Source: Pristionchus mayeri
Lineage: Eukaryota > Nematoda > Chromadorea > Rhabditida > Neodiplogasteridae
Assembly: GCA_036245805.1 (NCBI GenBank)
Contig: BTRK01000005.1
Coordinates: 45,619,216 to 45,683,215, forward strand
DNA length: 64,000 nucleotides
Reading direction: 5' to 3'
This document shows positions 22,776 through 34,046 of this stretch, piece after piece. Each line of letters begins with the position of its first letter. Position 1 is the first letter of the stretch. Below the pieces are notes generated by a model. That model did no database searches, was not told the DNA's origin, and was given only the letters and a program-made list of their open reading frames with translations. The position numbers were made by a program, and so were the translations under genes.

Positions 22776-23677
22776 GTGTGTTGCCTAACCAATCAGGCAG
22801 ACGACTGAGTGCGCGGGACGTAGAGATTATTTTTTTCCGATATCATCCTTACTGGTATTCTCAAACGTAACCATATGAGGTCTGGACAGAAACCAAACAC
22901 GCATTTGCTTCTTGAAATTACCATTGGATAAGTCACAGCAATTCTGATAGTGAGCGATAACTATGTGTGGGTGCGCTATTAATCGCATTTATACTGACTC
23001 AGTTCAACAATGGAGAATTCATTTTCTTCGCGCAAAGTTTCTACTTCTACCTCAGGGGATTTAATTGAGTGAATCAGAAGACTGCATGAATTATGTGTAG
23101 TCATACAGTTTATTTCCAAGCATTCGCGGAGTTTTAACAAGTACAACTTTGGAAAAGAACGAGCGAGATTGTAAGTGTAATTTTTAATCTTAGTCCAATG
23201 ATAATATTCTATCTAAATGCGCTACTGATTACTTATCAACTTACTCCGCAAGTCTTTTCCATCAATCGTTTTCGGATCGACTTGCCACGAACGAGGTAAA
23301 TCGACAATATCGAGCGTTATTGACCGGTCGCTTCATTCTTCTCAACCCACGCTCGCGAAGCGATGGAATCAAATGAGTTCACAGTAAATTATAATATGTT
23401 TCACTTCGTTTAATTCGAAATATAATTGTCTTTTTGTCATTGTTGATTGAAAATGATCAACGACGTGTCAATAAGATTTCATTTTGACTTTCCAAATTCG
23501 CGTGATCAGTCTCTCTCAACAATCTTATCGTGAGTATGTCGAATGAACAAACCGTTTTGGCTAACCATTTCCTGCTCCACGCATACCCACCTCGCAACCG
23601 TTGCGAGATGCTCGTGAAGCAGTTCACCCACGTTTACCCATTATATTGTTGTGTCTACTACCGTAATTTAAGTTTAA
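22776..23677. other. Gap with no recognisable gene
   Basis: No open frame with splice context or protein similarity was recognised between the fold-back and the Helitron-like copy. Confidence 0.4.
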
Positions 23678-23848
23678 CTAGTCCGGCTGCCCCACGCCTT
23701 CGGCGGGTGCCCCGTCCTAGCAGAGTAGGTTTCGCAATCACTCGTTTCGCAATTTGTTTACGCGCGATCTCTCTCCCTCCACATTTCGTAATAGTTTCGC
23801 AACTGTTTCGCAATCAGGTCAGACGGAAAGCTGCGCTTTATATATAGG
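23678..23848 (-). mobile_element. Small Helitron-like non-autonomous element (copy 2)
   Basis: Reverse-orientation relative of 13816-13993, sharing the TATATATAAAGCGCAG start region, the core TTGCGAAAC repeats and a 3' GC-rich hairpin followed by CTAG at 23678-23681. About 170 bp. Confidence 0.6.
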
Positions 23849-24722
23849 TAAAGATTTTCTTTGACCTGACAACGCATAACAGAAGACTTCGAGAAAATCA
23901 TCGATTAATTGTTGCATGTGTGGCTCAGAGTGTGAATTCACGTATATTTATTAAAACAGTTTGCCCTTAAAGAATTGCACAACATAAAATAAATAAATAA
24001 TTGTTAGCATTCAGTATAAGAATCAAATCTCTGGACAGATGACAAACTCTCATAGTTCGTGTTTGATCGCCGGTAACTGAAAATAATGTTATCGCCGTTT
24101 CAATTATTTTAGCAGCGTAATGTAGGTACGTTTTTAGTTCATTGAATGGATTATAGTTGTCTAGTCATTTTGAGTAATGTAGTGATATGATTAGATTATT
24201 CAACATTTTCTGAAGGAGCTCAGCTAAGAACGCTTAAGTTAAGACCACTTAGTAATACAAACTGTGAGTCTTCTAAAATAAAATCGTATACCTATTACCT
24301 TCCACCAAGCATCCGTTATCATGATATGAGAACTCATCTACCGTTGTATCACAAGTCGCGGAAAAGCGGATGTGCTTGTCGAGTTTAGGCAATTTCTGCG
24401 AAATAAGAACATTTGAACAATAATGAATTCGCGATACTGGAAAATCTCGATTTTTTGTGTAATCCAATGCAAGAAAATGGTGGTCTGTTCCGATAAAATC
24501 GTGCCTCTAAAAACATTTTTGGCTGAGAAAGTTCACCTCTTTCAGTATTTCCACTCCAGTACGTGTAATATATTGCGGATAGTGGGTATTGTCCAGCCTT
24601 AGAGTGTCCAGCTTGTTTGCAAACATGCCCAGTATTATTTGTGGCCAGTCCAAATTAGTATGTGCATAGTTTGGGATTCCGAACATCACATTGTCTGGTC
24701 GCGCAATGTGATCGACGCGTTT

Positions 24723-24948
24723 CTGGTGATACATATAATAATTTTGGCTCTTTTATTGGAAAAATTTTGGGGAATGTTCTGGTAAGTTTCAAGCGCGCTA
24801 CATCAGAAAGAGCAAATCAGCTATGTAGAGCATCTGAAACATGATCGGAAAATGAGCAGATTTTTTCCAATAAGATCCCCCCTAGTCATAAGTCTAGTAA
24901 ACGTCTGCATTCTATACTCTTCTACAATGGTTGAATTGCGAACTCTAC
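24723..24948 (-). other. Extra intron inside exon 6 of gene D
   Basis: 226 bp beginning GTAGAG and ending CACCAG on the minus strand. Splicing joins AAACAG to AAACGC in frame, giving SIEIKQ then KRVDHIARPDN, which matches paralogues that have no intron here. The segment contains short inverted sequences TTATTGGAAAAA and TTTTTCCAATAA, as in a small MITE. Confidence 0.65.
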
Positions 24949-25205
24949 CTGTTTGATTTCAATTGATCGAACGAGTGACGAAATTTCAAGGAGTAATTCA
25001 CCTGGAAATTATATTTTATTTTTGTATCCAAAATTTTTATGAGGCCGGTCGCCTAAGAATCAAACAAGGTCTGGCACATCGATTTTTCGAAAACATGCTG
25101 GAAGAGGTTCTCGAGAGTGATGATCATCGTGGTGTACTTCATTTTGTATCATCTCGATCGGTTGAGCCGGGCTGCATGTAGGATGCACCTACAGTTCTGA
25201 TTATA

Positions 25206-25898
25206 ACTCAACAACGGATTCATGAAATGACTTCAAACTTTGCGAAAGGTTAAAATAGTCATAGATGATGTTGAACCACACTGATGTTGAAATATCATCA
25301 TCTATTATTTTATAAATATATGAAAAATGAGTTCTCGAATATAAGTCCGAAACCATCTTCACAAATTAGATAGTGCAATGCGCCTCGTCACGGGGATCAT
25401 TTTTCGGATACATAGTTGTATATTACACCTTATCATATTTTTGCTATGCATTCACAACTGATCAATTTCTTACCTCTGCACTGCGCTAATTGTGTTGAAT
25501 GACAAATGTGTAATGAGTTTCACAGCTACAATTACTCCTCTGTGATTTTTTCTCGTTTAATTATGAGAAACATTTTAAATGTCTCAGTGAAACTCATTCG
25601 GGTTTATCATTGTTTGTGCAACTTATACGAATCACAGTTGAGAAATTGATAGTAATGAGTACAAAGCTAAAATATGATTAGGTGTAAAGTACAACTATGT
25701 ATCCGAAAAATGATCCCCGTGATGAGGCGCATCTTACTATCTAATTTGTGAAGATGGTTTCGGTCTTATATTCGAGAACTCATTTTTCATATATTAATGA
25801 AATAATGCATGGTGATATTTCAACATCAGTGTGATCATATGTGACTATTTTAACCTTTCCGAAAGTTCGAAGTCATTTCATGAATCCGTTGTTGAGTT
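25206..25898. repeat. Second fold-back nested in the first
   Basis: Inverted arms of about 250 bp start AACTCAACAACGGATTCATG and end with its complement (GTTGTTGAGTTAT). The centre lies near 25570. Arms are about 90 percent alike by eye. Confidence 0.75.
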
Positions 25899-25899
25899 A

Positions 25900-27161
25900 T
25901 CAGGTTGGTTCATAAATCTTTTCCTTTTTCCACAATAAAATGTTTTTGGATTTTCTAGCCCTTACTGTCAACCGATTCTCATATAGTTTGATGCATTCAG
26001 TGAGCGCATCGACACTCTCTTTAGCGCACATTGGGTCACGCCTATATTGCCAGTATTGCTAGCACAAGGTAAAGCCAAATGCTCCGAAGTGCGAAAATAG
26101 AGTTACTATTGTTTGGATTTCAGCTCAACGGAAATCGGACATGTGACTACTATCAGGCCATCATTGTATAGCGTGGTATTCGTAGTTTTCAAAACACTAT
26201 TGAATCTCGACTTCCCTTGAAGGATGAGATCAAACTGGCGCAATTATTAAAAATTCGGTGCTGCTTAACATGACGACAGCGATTTAATCCACCACATGCT
26301 CGCATCAACAGTCATACGGACACCAATTCTACACATACACGAAGTTACATCCATATTGAGTTTACATTCCCGTTTTGGTTTATGTAGCAATAGTCCTTTC
26401 ACAATCAACAATGTTACATCATGAATATTTGGTTATGGAAATGTCCATTTTCGAATCATTTTCGTTTTCAGCATCGATAGATGATTCGGCATTTTGAGAT
26501 AAAACGAACAAGCTACCTTTCGTATATCATATATTAAAAGGATACAGTTCGGGAATGGCTCTTTCGCCAGGAGATTGGATCTTTTCGAACACTCCAGAAA
26601 TTGAATTTTTGACTGTTTTTGCCGTATGAAGATTGTTTTCAAAATATTATTGCATTGAAAAATGAATGACACCTGCACTTAAATATTTTTATAATAGTGT
26701 GCCCCAATAGTGATTGAACGTAGCGCCCCTATACAGAAGCCACGATCGGTGATCCTTGGATCAGGAGTTCCGATCGTTGGAGCAGCAATGCATCGCTCAT
26801 GTAGGAATTTACAAGCCTGTATTTCGGAATGTCGCAATGTAAGCACATGTTCCTACACACTTTTAGAAAAATAAACTAATGGGCTTTCCATTCATGCAAA
26901 AGAAATGATATCGCAATTTTTCTCCACTGAATGCTAGCTGATCAAACAAAATGGAAAAAAAAACAACGATACTTTATTTGGAATCAAACGTCATTTTTTC
27001 GGAAACTCTAAAGCCATGATCCAATTCTAATGTATGATAGTGGAGTTCTAGCGTACCCTTACATAATGCCTTGGAGTCAGGTAATTCTTTTTAATTGGAA
27101 CAATTTTAGGTGAAATCGGACTGTACACCCCAAAAGGGAAAAGACTTATGAACCAACCCAA
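25900..27161. mobile_element. Decayed mariner-like element
   Basis: TA at 25898-25899 and 27162-27163; inverted ends begin TCAGGTTGGTTCATAA and end TTATGAACCAACCCAA. No intact transposase frame. Shares CTCTCTTTAGCGCAC with 5996-7187. Confidence 0.75.
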
Positions 27162-27590
27162 TATAATCAGAAATGTAGGTGCAGCCTACATGCAGCCTGG
27201 CTCAACCGATCGAGATGATGCAAAATGAAGTACACCACGATGATCAGCACCCTCGAGAACCTCTTCCAGAACGTTTTCGAAAAATCGATGTACCAGACCT
27301 TGTTTTATTCCATGTGCAGGACCTTGTTTTATGTGCCAACCCCTACATGACATTGTTTGATTCTTAGACGACCGGCCTCATATTTTATTATATTTTAGTG
27401 AAGTACACATACACGTGTTCTGGGGCGAAATTTACAACAAAATTAATACATAATTATGTAAATAAATCAGATACCTGGCTTATCTACCGAACTTATCGCT
27501 GTTCTAATATACAAATCAACCACATTATGACCTCAGAGTATCTTGAGAATATGTTTGCTAAAATGGATGAACAATATTGTTATTGTAGTA

Positions 27591-28381
27591 CAGTCCGGTC
27601 AGATCCCTACATGAAAACGGGACACCCCGGGTGTCCCCGGGTGTCCCCCCGTGTCCCCCCGCCATTTTTCGGCTCGGGCAGAGAAAGAACTAATTCGAAT
27701 TTTCGGTTTTCAGACGCAGGGGGTCCTTCCCGATCGATTGGCATACAATTCATAAATTCATAAATTTGCTATTTATCGTAATTTAATTTTGAAACTAAAG
27801 ATAATTAATTTGACACACCCGGAACTACAGTAGTTAATTTGATATTCACCGGTCCGGCTCTGAGACTCGATTTCTGCGAGCTTGCAGTTTGCTGCCACGT
27901 TTTCGTTCGTTTTTGCTTTCAAATTAGCTAATTTTGTATTTCAAAACCTTCGCCTGATTGAATACGTTGATTCTAGAGCGGTTACAGCCTCTCGTCGATT
28001 ATCGGTAGCCCTGTTTTGGAAATGCTTGATTTTCTGCTCATTTTCTATGGATTCTAGTCACTTTTCCTTCGATTTTAGAGCTTCTTTTGTTATAAATTTA
28101 GGCTTATTATTGTTTCTGCAGGTCGCCCTTACTGCGACACGCCCCTGGAGTCTGGGGCGTCATGAGCGACTCTTCTCTGCTAGACAGGTCCGACTTTTTC
28201 CATTTTCTTTTCTATTTTCTATGCGGTGTCGGCTTGTGGTTTCCTTTTTTTAGGACCTCTGCTTGCATCACAAGGGAAAGAACAAGAATTTATATACAAC
28301 GATGCATCAACGGAAACTTCTTAACGGTCAGGTATTTTTGTATTTACAAAGTGATGGGGTAAACTTCTGAATTAGGCTAGT
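27591..28381 (+). repeat. Left terminal inverted repeat of the Tc1-type transposon
   Basis: 791 bp, matching 31526-32330 in reverse. Near the outer end it has two to three GGGTGTCCCC units. An open frame of about 120 codons occurs in both repeats, so it is a property of the repeat and not two genes. Confidence 0.92.
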
Positions 28382-28400
28382 ATCAACAACAAAATAATAG

Positions 28401-29786
28401 CTACTGGAGGTTATGATCTTTCCATTTATCTACAATGGGGCCTCCACCGCACCCATAAACTAACTGAACATTCTCTTTTACGTGATTAATATATTTGATG
28501 CATTTCTCCTTAGTCAGTTGGAACTCCCAGTAGGGAAGGATGGCTTCCTTTAGCTCCTCTAGAGTAGTTGGCTTGCGGTTGATTCGAATCCACTCCTTCA
28601 TGTCCCTCCATACAAACTCGATTGGGTTTATGTCGGGGGAGGAAGGAGGCCACGGGGACACGGTGACGCCCCACTCATCCATTTTCTTCATGGTCGATCG
28701 GGCGGTGTGCGCCGAAGCGCCATCCTGCTGGAAGATGGCTGCACCACGACCGATCCATCCATCGAGGAAGGGAAGAAGGTATTCCTCGAGAATTCCTTGA
28801 TACGCCTCTGCTCCGAGAGTCTCTCCTTGATTTAGGAAACAAAGCGGTCCATGACCATCGAACGTAATTGCGGCCCAAACTTGGACCTGAACGACAACCT
28901 TGCTTTTGTCATGAGAACTAAAATACCTTAACTGGGAATTTTTTGGTCATCTGAAATCGGTCCTTATCGTAGTCACTTTCAACAGTGACCCATCCTGCGT
29001 TACCGCCTAGCTGAACGATAGACTCATCCGACCAAACCTGAAGTCACCGAGTCAATTCTCAACAATGGCTAATTATTTATTACCCAATGTTGAAACGTTT
29101 CTTCATTATGCACCAGATCAAAAACGAAATTAAATCTCTTCATCCTTTGGGTTGGATTGATAAACGGAACCTTGCTGAAATAGCTCACTTAAATTGCGTA
29201 GAATATTTATAAAACGCACATGATAGGAACAGTTTTAAGATGCATCATTTTTTTCAGTTCTCGGACGATTCCTCTCTTCACGGCGACGCCGAATCGAGAA
29301 GATAGAAGGGAGACAATCTATTTGAGTCATTTATTTGTGTTGCGAGCCACTATCTTCTGTTGAAATAGTCCGATATCTTGAATAATTTACTCCTTTTTTT
29401 CACTTGTTCAAGATACTTCTTTCGAGAAAATAGTGGCTTAATCTTTGCGAATTGTAAAATATTTCCACCATTTGTTCGGAGCGCCTCTTGTCCTCCATGT
29501 ACAATGTTTTGACCATTACTCCAACATCTTGTGTTGTGTCTCTGAGAACGTAGGAACTGTTTAGCAAAAGTTTTAGGTAATAGTGATCGTGTAGGAACTA
29601 AATTGTGTACCTATACTTTTTCTCCGCAATTGTCTTCTCGAGCTCCTTGTAGTATCTTAGCACGGATGGATAAGACACATTAATTTTCTTCACATTTCTC
29701 AAATGGATAAAGGCTTGATGTGCGGATTGGCCTTGATTTTTCTGCAGTCGAAGCTCTACCTGAGCATGCTCAGAGAGTCGAGTCAT
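28401..29786 (-). CDS. Tc1-type transposase, DD34E, with introns
   Basis: Exons, from the start: about 29610-29786, about 29455-29545, about 29250-29317, 29084-29174, 28927-29037 and 28401-28917 (TAG). The N-terminus (MTRLSEHAQVELRLQ) and following small exons look like a helix-turn-helix DNA-binding region. The catalytic triad is visible: Asp in WSDES, Asp in FQQDGASAHTARS and Glu in SPDINPIEFVW, with 34 residues between the last two. The C-terminus ends near GGGPIVDKW. The enzyme would bind the inverted repeats and move the element at TA. Catalytic residues are intact and the last exon is unbroken; the exact ends of exons 2 and 3 are uncertain. Confidence 0.85.
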
Positions 29787-30040
29787 CTGAAAGTGAATAA
29801 AGCAAGTGAAAATAGGGAAAACGGATTACCGTCACGGTGCGATGGCTGCGATGAAAATCAATGAAAATATAAAGAGAACAAAAGCACGGGATGCTACGCA
29901 CTTATTCCGCAGATATTTCACAATTCAGACCACACACGGTGCAGTTTTTTATTTTGTTCAAATGTATTTTGCACAATTCGATCATGGTTGTTGTGAATCT
30001 GTTGCTCTTATTCCCGTTGATGTATTCCTTTATTCATCAG

Positions 30041-31454
30041 ATGGCATTCGTGTTGGGTAAATGTCTCACTGTCGAGAGATTCGACATCTTTCCATCGAAA
30101 ATGGTCACAAAGGGAAAGAAGAAGATGGAAGAGATCGTCACATACAGAATGGATGGGGGAGTGGAAGTGGAGAGAGTCATCTACCACATGGGAACAAAAG
30201 GGCAATGTAGAGCAGCCATGAAGAGAATCACCAATCGTTAGTTTGATCCAACCTCGATTAATCTTCCGGAATTTAGTTGCTGGAAATGAAGACGAAGAGG
30301 AGGATGAGGGTGACATTGACATGGAGATGGAGCAGATCGAGGAATACATGAAGATGGGAAGGGGAATGAGAGAGAAAAGTAAAGTCCACAGGAACATGCC
30401 AACGGTGTTGCTTGCTCATAGGAGCACCATTCGAGCTGAGAGTGAAGGAAGAGCCATTGGACGAACAATCTTCGAGCAAGGCCACCGCTCGCATTCCTAC
30501 TCGTCCCAGTATTTTACATTTCTACTCATAAATATCCGCTTACAGAGGGAATTCTAGATAAAAAGACTATCGCATCCAATAGGAGGAATAGTGTGCCCCC
30601 TATGAAATTATCGGCACCAGCCCTTCCTACTCCAATCACACAACAGAGGTGAATCGGAAACAGTTAAGATAATTAATAAAAATAGCGTTTTATCCGCACC
30701 ATAGTACAACACAATCGATTGTAGAAAGGGATTCCTCCCTCACTTCTCCTCTCCTCTCTCTGTGGTCTCTCCGATCGTGCAGCCAACTGCAATTCCTTCC
30801 GCTTCGCATATTGAGGTTTATAAACCAATGAATAAGTTCAGGATATAAATTTAGCTACGGGATTTGCTCAATAAAGTGATCAAGAAACAGGAGGACCAGG
30901 ATCAATTGATGAAGACTATCTATGATAATATGGCAGTGAAGACACCGTCTTCATGTAAGTAATCGTTTTAGAATCCAGATTCATATGAATTGTAAAAGCT
31001 ATCAAAACTATAGACAACGGACCTGAGTTCATGGCAGCAGAGGAAGTCAATCAATTGGCTGAGTCCAATCCCTCTGATTCCTCCTTCATTCGTGTCCTAC
31101 TTGATACCGTTTGCCTTCCGAGTGAGACTGGAAAGAAGGTGCAGGAAAGGGATCGCATGAGGACTCGATTCGCTCAAGAAGTCGGCAGATTTGTCTTACA
31201 TTTTTAGTTTACATTTTTAGAAATACCGTAAACTTCGCCATCCTACTAGCCCGAGACAGTGCACTACCGACTGGAATAGATTCGTGTTTGTTATGCAGAC
31301 TCAAAAGGGTTTGTTATGCAGACTCAAAAGGTTATTACAAAAGAGGATGCTAAGGTACAACTACAATAATCTGACAAGAAGAGTTCAATCTTCAACATAC
31401 ACTTTCCCTCAAAACGAAGACTCTTCTAACAATTCAATGGTTAACGATGAATAA
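30041..31454 (+). CDS. Second gene of the Tc1-type transposon, unknown function, possibly BEN-like
   Basis: Likely exons: 30041-30239 (MAFVLGKCLTVERFDIFPSK..., a basic N-terminal module), from 30285 an acidic stretch (EDEEEDEGDIDMEMEQ) and a basic stretch, pieces near 30546-30649 and 30759-30815, then 30854-30956 with a coiled-coil-like KVIKKQEDQDQL, and 31014-31191 joined in frame to 31222-31454 (TAA). The order of N-terminal module, acidic linker, coiled coil and C-terminal helical region recalls BEN-domain proteins carried by some transposons, but this is a weak by-eye resemblance. Codon frame is open through the last three exons. Middle exon joins are unresolved. It lies head to head with the transposase, so both may share one promoter. 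Confidence 0.55.
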
Positions 31455-31525
31455 CACGTTAACTCCATTTCTGAAGTTATTCCCCGTTAAATTATACAAA
31501 TTTACAATAATAGAAGTTCTTTGAA

Positions 31526-32330
31526 ACTAGCCTAATTCAGAAGTTTACCCCATCACTTTGTAAATACAAAAATACCTGACCGTTAAGAAGTTTCCGTTGA
31601 TGCATCGTTGTATATAAATTCTTGTTCCTTCCCTTGTGATGCAAGCAGAGGTCCTTAAAAAAGGAAACCACAAGCCGACACCGCATAGAAAATAGAAAAG
31701 AAAATGGAAAAAAAGTCGGACCTGACTAGCAGAGAAGAGTCGCTCATGACGCCCCAGACTCCAGGGGCGTGTCGCAGTAAGGGCGACCTGCAGAAACAAT
31801 AATAAGCCTAAATTTATAACAAAAGAAGCTCTAAAATCGAAGGAAAAGTGACTAGAATCCATAGAAAATGAGCAGAAAATCAAGCATTTCCAAAACAGGG
31901 CTACCGATAATCGACGAGAGGCTGTAACCGCTCTAGAATCAACGTATTCAATCAGGCGAAGGTTTTGAAATACAAAATTAGCTAATTTGAAAGCAAAAAC
32001 GAACGAAAACGTGGCAGCAAACTGCAAGCTCGCAGAAATCGAGTCTCAGAGCCGGACCGGTGAATATCAAATTAACTACTGTAGTTCCGGGTGTGTCAAA
32101 TTAATTATCTTTAGTTTCAAAATTAAATTACGATAAATAGCAAATTTATGAATTTATGAATTGTATGCCAATCGATCGGGAAGGACCCCTGCGTCTGAAA
32201 ACCGAAAATTCGAATTAGTTCTTTCTCTGCCCGAGCCGAAAAATGGCGGGGGGGGGACACGGGGGGACACCCGGGGACACCCGGGGACACCCGGGGTGTC
32301 CCGTTTTCATGTAGGGATCTGACCGGACTG
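31526..32330 (-). repeat. Right terminal inverted repeat of the Tc1-type transposon
   Basis: 805 bp, inverted copy of 27591-28381. It carries about one more CCGGGGACAC unit near its outer end than the left repeat. Confidence 0.92.
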
Positions 32331-32404
32331 TATTTTCAGGGCATTTTGAATTGCATGGATCATGATCTAATTATTATAATAAACCTCAAAAGCTAAGTAT
32401 CCCG

Positions 32405-32650
32405 CATTCCTATTTAGGAAATACATTCCTAGTTAGGAAATGCGTTCCTAGTTAGGAAATGCGTTCCTAGTTAGGAAATGCTTTCCTAGTTAGGAAATGC
32501 ATTCCTAGTTAGGAAATGCATTCCTAGTTAGGAAATGCGTTCCTAGTTAGGAAATGCATTCCTAGTTAGGAAATGCATTCATAGTTAGGAAATGCATTCA
32601 TAGTTAGGAAATGCATTCCTAGTTAGGAAATGCATTCCTAGTTAGGAAAC
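32405..32650. repeat. 19-bp tandem array
   Basis: About 13 head-to-tail copies of ATGCATTCCTAGTTAGGAA with single-base variants. One to two more units occur at 34047-34078, on the other side of the RTE fragment. Confidence 0.95.
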
Positions 32651-34046
32651 CACCTTGCTCCCGTTATCGCTGATCTACTCAACTATCTGGTAGATGGAGA
32701 GGCTGTTCCAAGCGACCTGACCGAAGCAATTGTCACTCTTCTGCACAAGAAAGGAGACCCTACCAACATTGGGAACTTCCGTCCCATCTCCCTCCTCACC
32801 GTTTCCCTGAAGACAATGACCAAAGTCATTCTTCAGAGACTCGAAACTGTGCTTGAAGAAACAGAGTCCTCGACCCAAACCGGCTTCCGGCGCGGCTACA
32901 GTACTCACGATAACCTGCATGCCATCAAGCAGGTCGCTGAAAGAACCTCCGAGTACGGTATCCCAATCTACTTGGCGTTCGTCGACTTCAAGAAGGCGTT
33001 CGACTGTGTGGAGTGGAATGCCTGCTGGCAAGCCCTCTTCTCGTTCGGAGCCCATCCCTCCCTCGTCCACGTGTTGCGCCGTCTCTACGAGTCCTCCTCT
33101 ACACTCATTCGAGTTAACGAGGAGCTCGTTCCTGTGACTGTGCGTCGAGGAGTCCGCCAAAGGGATACCCTCTCCCCTCGTCTCTTCAACGCAGTGCTAC
33201 GATCAGCCATGGACAACATTGACTGGGAGTCAGATGGAATTAGAATCGACGGAAGGAACCTTTGCCACTTGGAGTACGCCGATGACGTGGCTCTCGTTGC
33301 CAAATCTCGACCCGAGCTGGAACGAATGCTGAAGAAGCTGATGGACGCGTGCAGCCGAGTTGGTCTCGAAGTGAATGCAAGCAAGACCAACCTCCTCACC
33401 TCCTGCACCTTTACCCGCAATCCAATAATCATCGGTAATCTGCGATTCGAATTCGTCGATAGCGCCACCTATCTCGGAGGAAGAATAGCTCTTCCCTTGG
33501 ATCATTCCGACGAAATAGAACACCGGATTCGATTAGGGTGGCTGGCCTGGAGTAAGCTCTCGCACCTCCTATCTTCTCGAATTCTGTCCATCAAGATCAG
33601 GAGGAGAGTCTTCGTGAGCTGCATCACGGCTACAGTTCTCTATGGGTGTGAAGTATGTGCTCTGAGATCTAGAAGGAGAGGCTGAGAGTCACCCAGAGGA
33701 AGATGGAAAGAAAGATGCTTGGAGTCACGCTGAGGGACAGATGGAGGAATGACCGCGTGAGAGGGATTACCAAGCTGAGAGACTGGAATGAGGAAGGATT
33801 GAAACGGAAAGCGCGCTGGGCCCTCAAGATCAGAAGAATGGGAGTGGAACAGTGGAGCCGTGTGACAACTGTCTGGACTCCATTCAATAGGACTCGTCCC
33901 CCCGGAAAGCCTCGCGCGCGATGGAGAGACGACCTATCCCGAGCTATTGGCAGCCATTGGTGGAGTGCAACTTATGAAGACTACCGACCTATCATCTTCT
34001 GAGCGTTTCCGCCTGATAAGATAAATTGATTAATTGATTGATTGAT
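32651..34046 (+). pseudogene. 5'-truncated RTE LINE copy
   Basis: Starts in the reverse transcriptase (DLTEAIVTLLHKKGDP, about residue 483 of the full copy at 9124-11939) and keeps TGFRRG, FVDFKKAFD, RQRDTLSP and YADDVALVA. The frame breaks near 33670-33685 by a small deletion and resumes at 33703 to the end with WRDDLSRAIG. The 3' tail is TTGATTGATTGAT at 34027-34047. Protein identity to the 9.1-11.9 kb copy is clear, but many positions differ, so it is an older or separate subfamily. It was inserted inside the 19-bp array, which resumes directly after the tail. Confidence 0.88.

Larger units (their letters stand above)
25037..27390. repeat. Fold-back repeat split in its centre by two further elements
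   Basis: Arms 25037-25205 and about 27165-27390 are inverted copies beginning GAGGCCGGTCGCCTAAGAAT. The right arm has about 45 bp more, an internal duplication of the ACAAGGTC region. Removing the inner elements brings the arms nearly together. Confidence 0.75.
27591..32330. mobile_element. 4.7-kb Tc1/mariner-type transposon with about 800-bp inverted repeats and two genes
   Basis: TA duplications at 27589-27590 and 32331-32332. The ends are CAGTCCGGTCAGATCCCTAC and its complement. The inverted repeats cover 27591-28381 and 31526-32330 and are nearly identical, so the insertion is young. Between them lie an intron-containing Tc1-type transposase on the minus strand and a second multi-exon gene on the plus strand, arranged head to head with starts about 250 bp apart. 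The element sits in intron 4 of gene D. Confidence 0.92.

Noticed and set aside
30008..30494. Minus-strand open frames opposite the second gene of the Tc1-type transposon
   Set aside because: They mirror the acidic, purine-rich coding strand and have Ser/Pro/His-rich low-complexity translations.
27882..32027. Two identical genes, one in each inverted repeat of the Tc1-type transposon
   Set aside because: The frames are in the repeated DNA itself, differ in length between arms and have no start context or similarity.
32405..32650. CRISPR-like array
   Set aside because: Units are contiguous 19-mers without spacers, in a eukaryotic intron.
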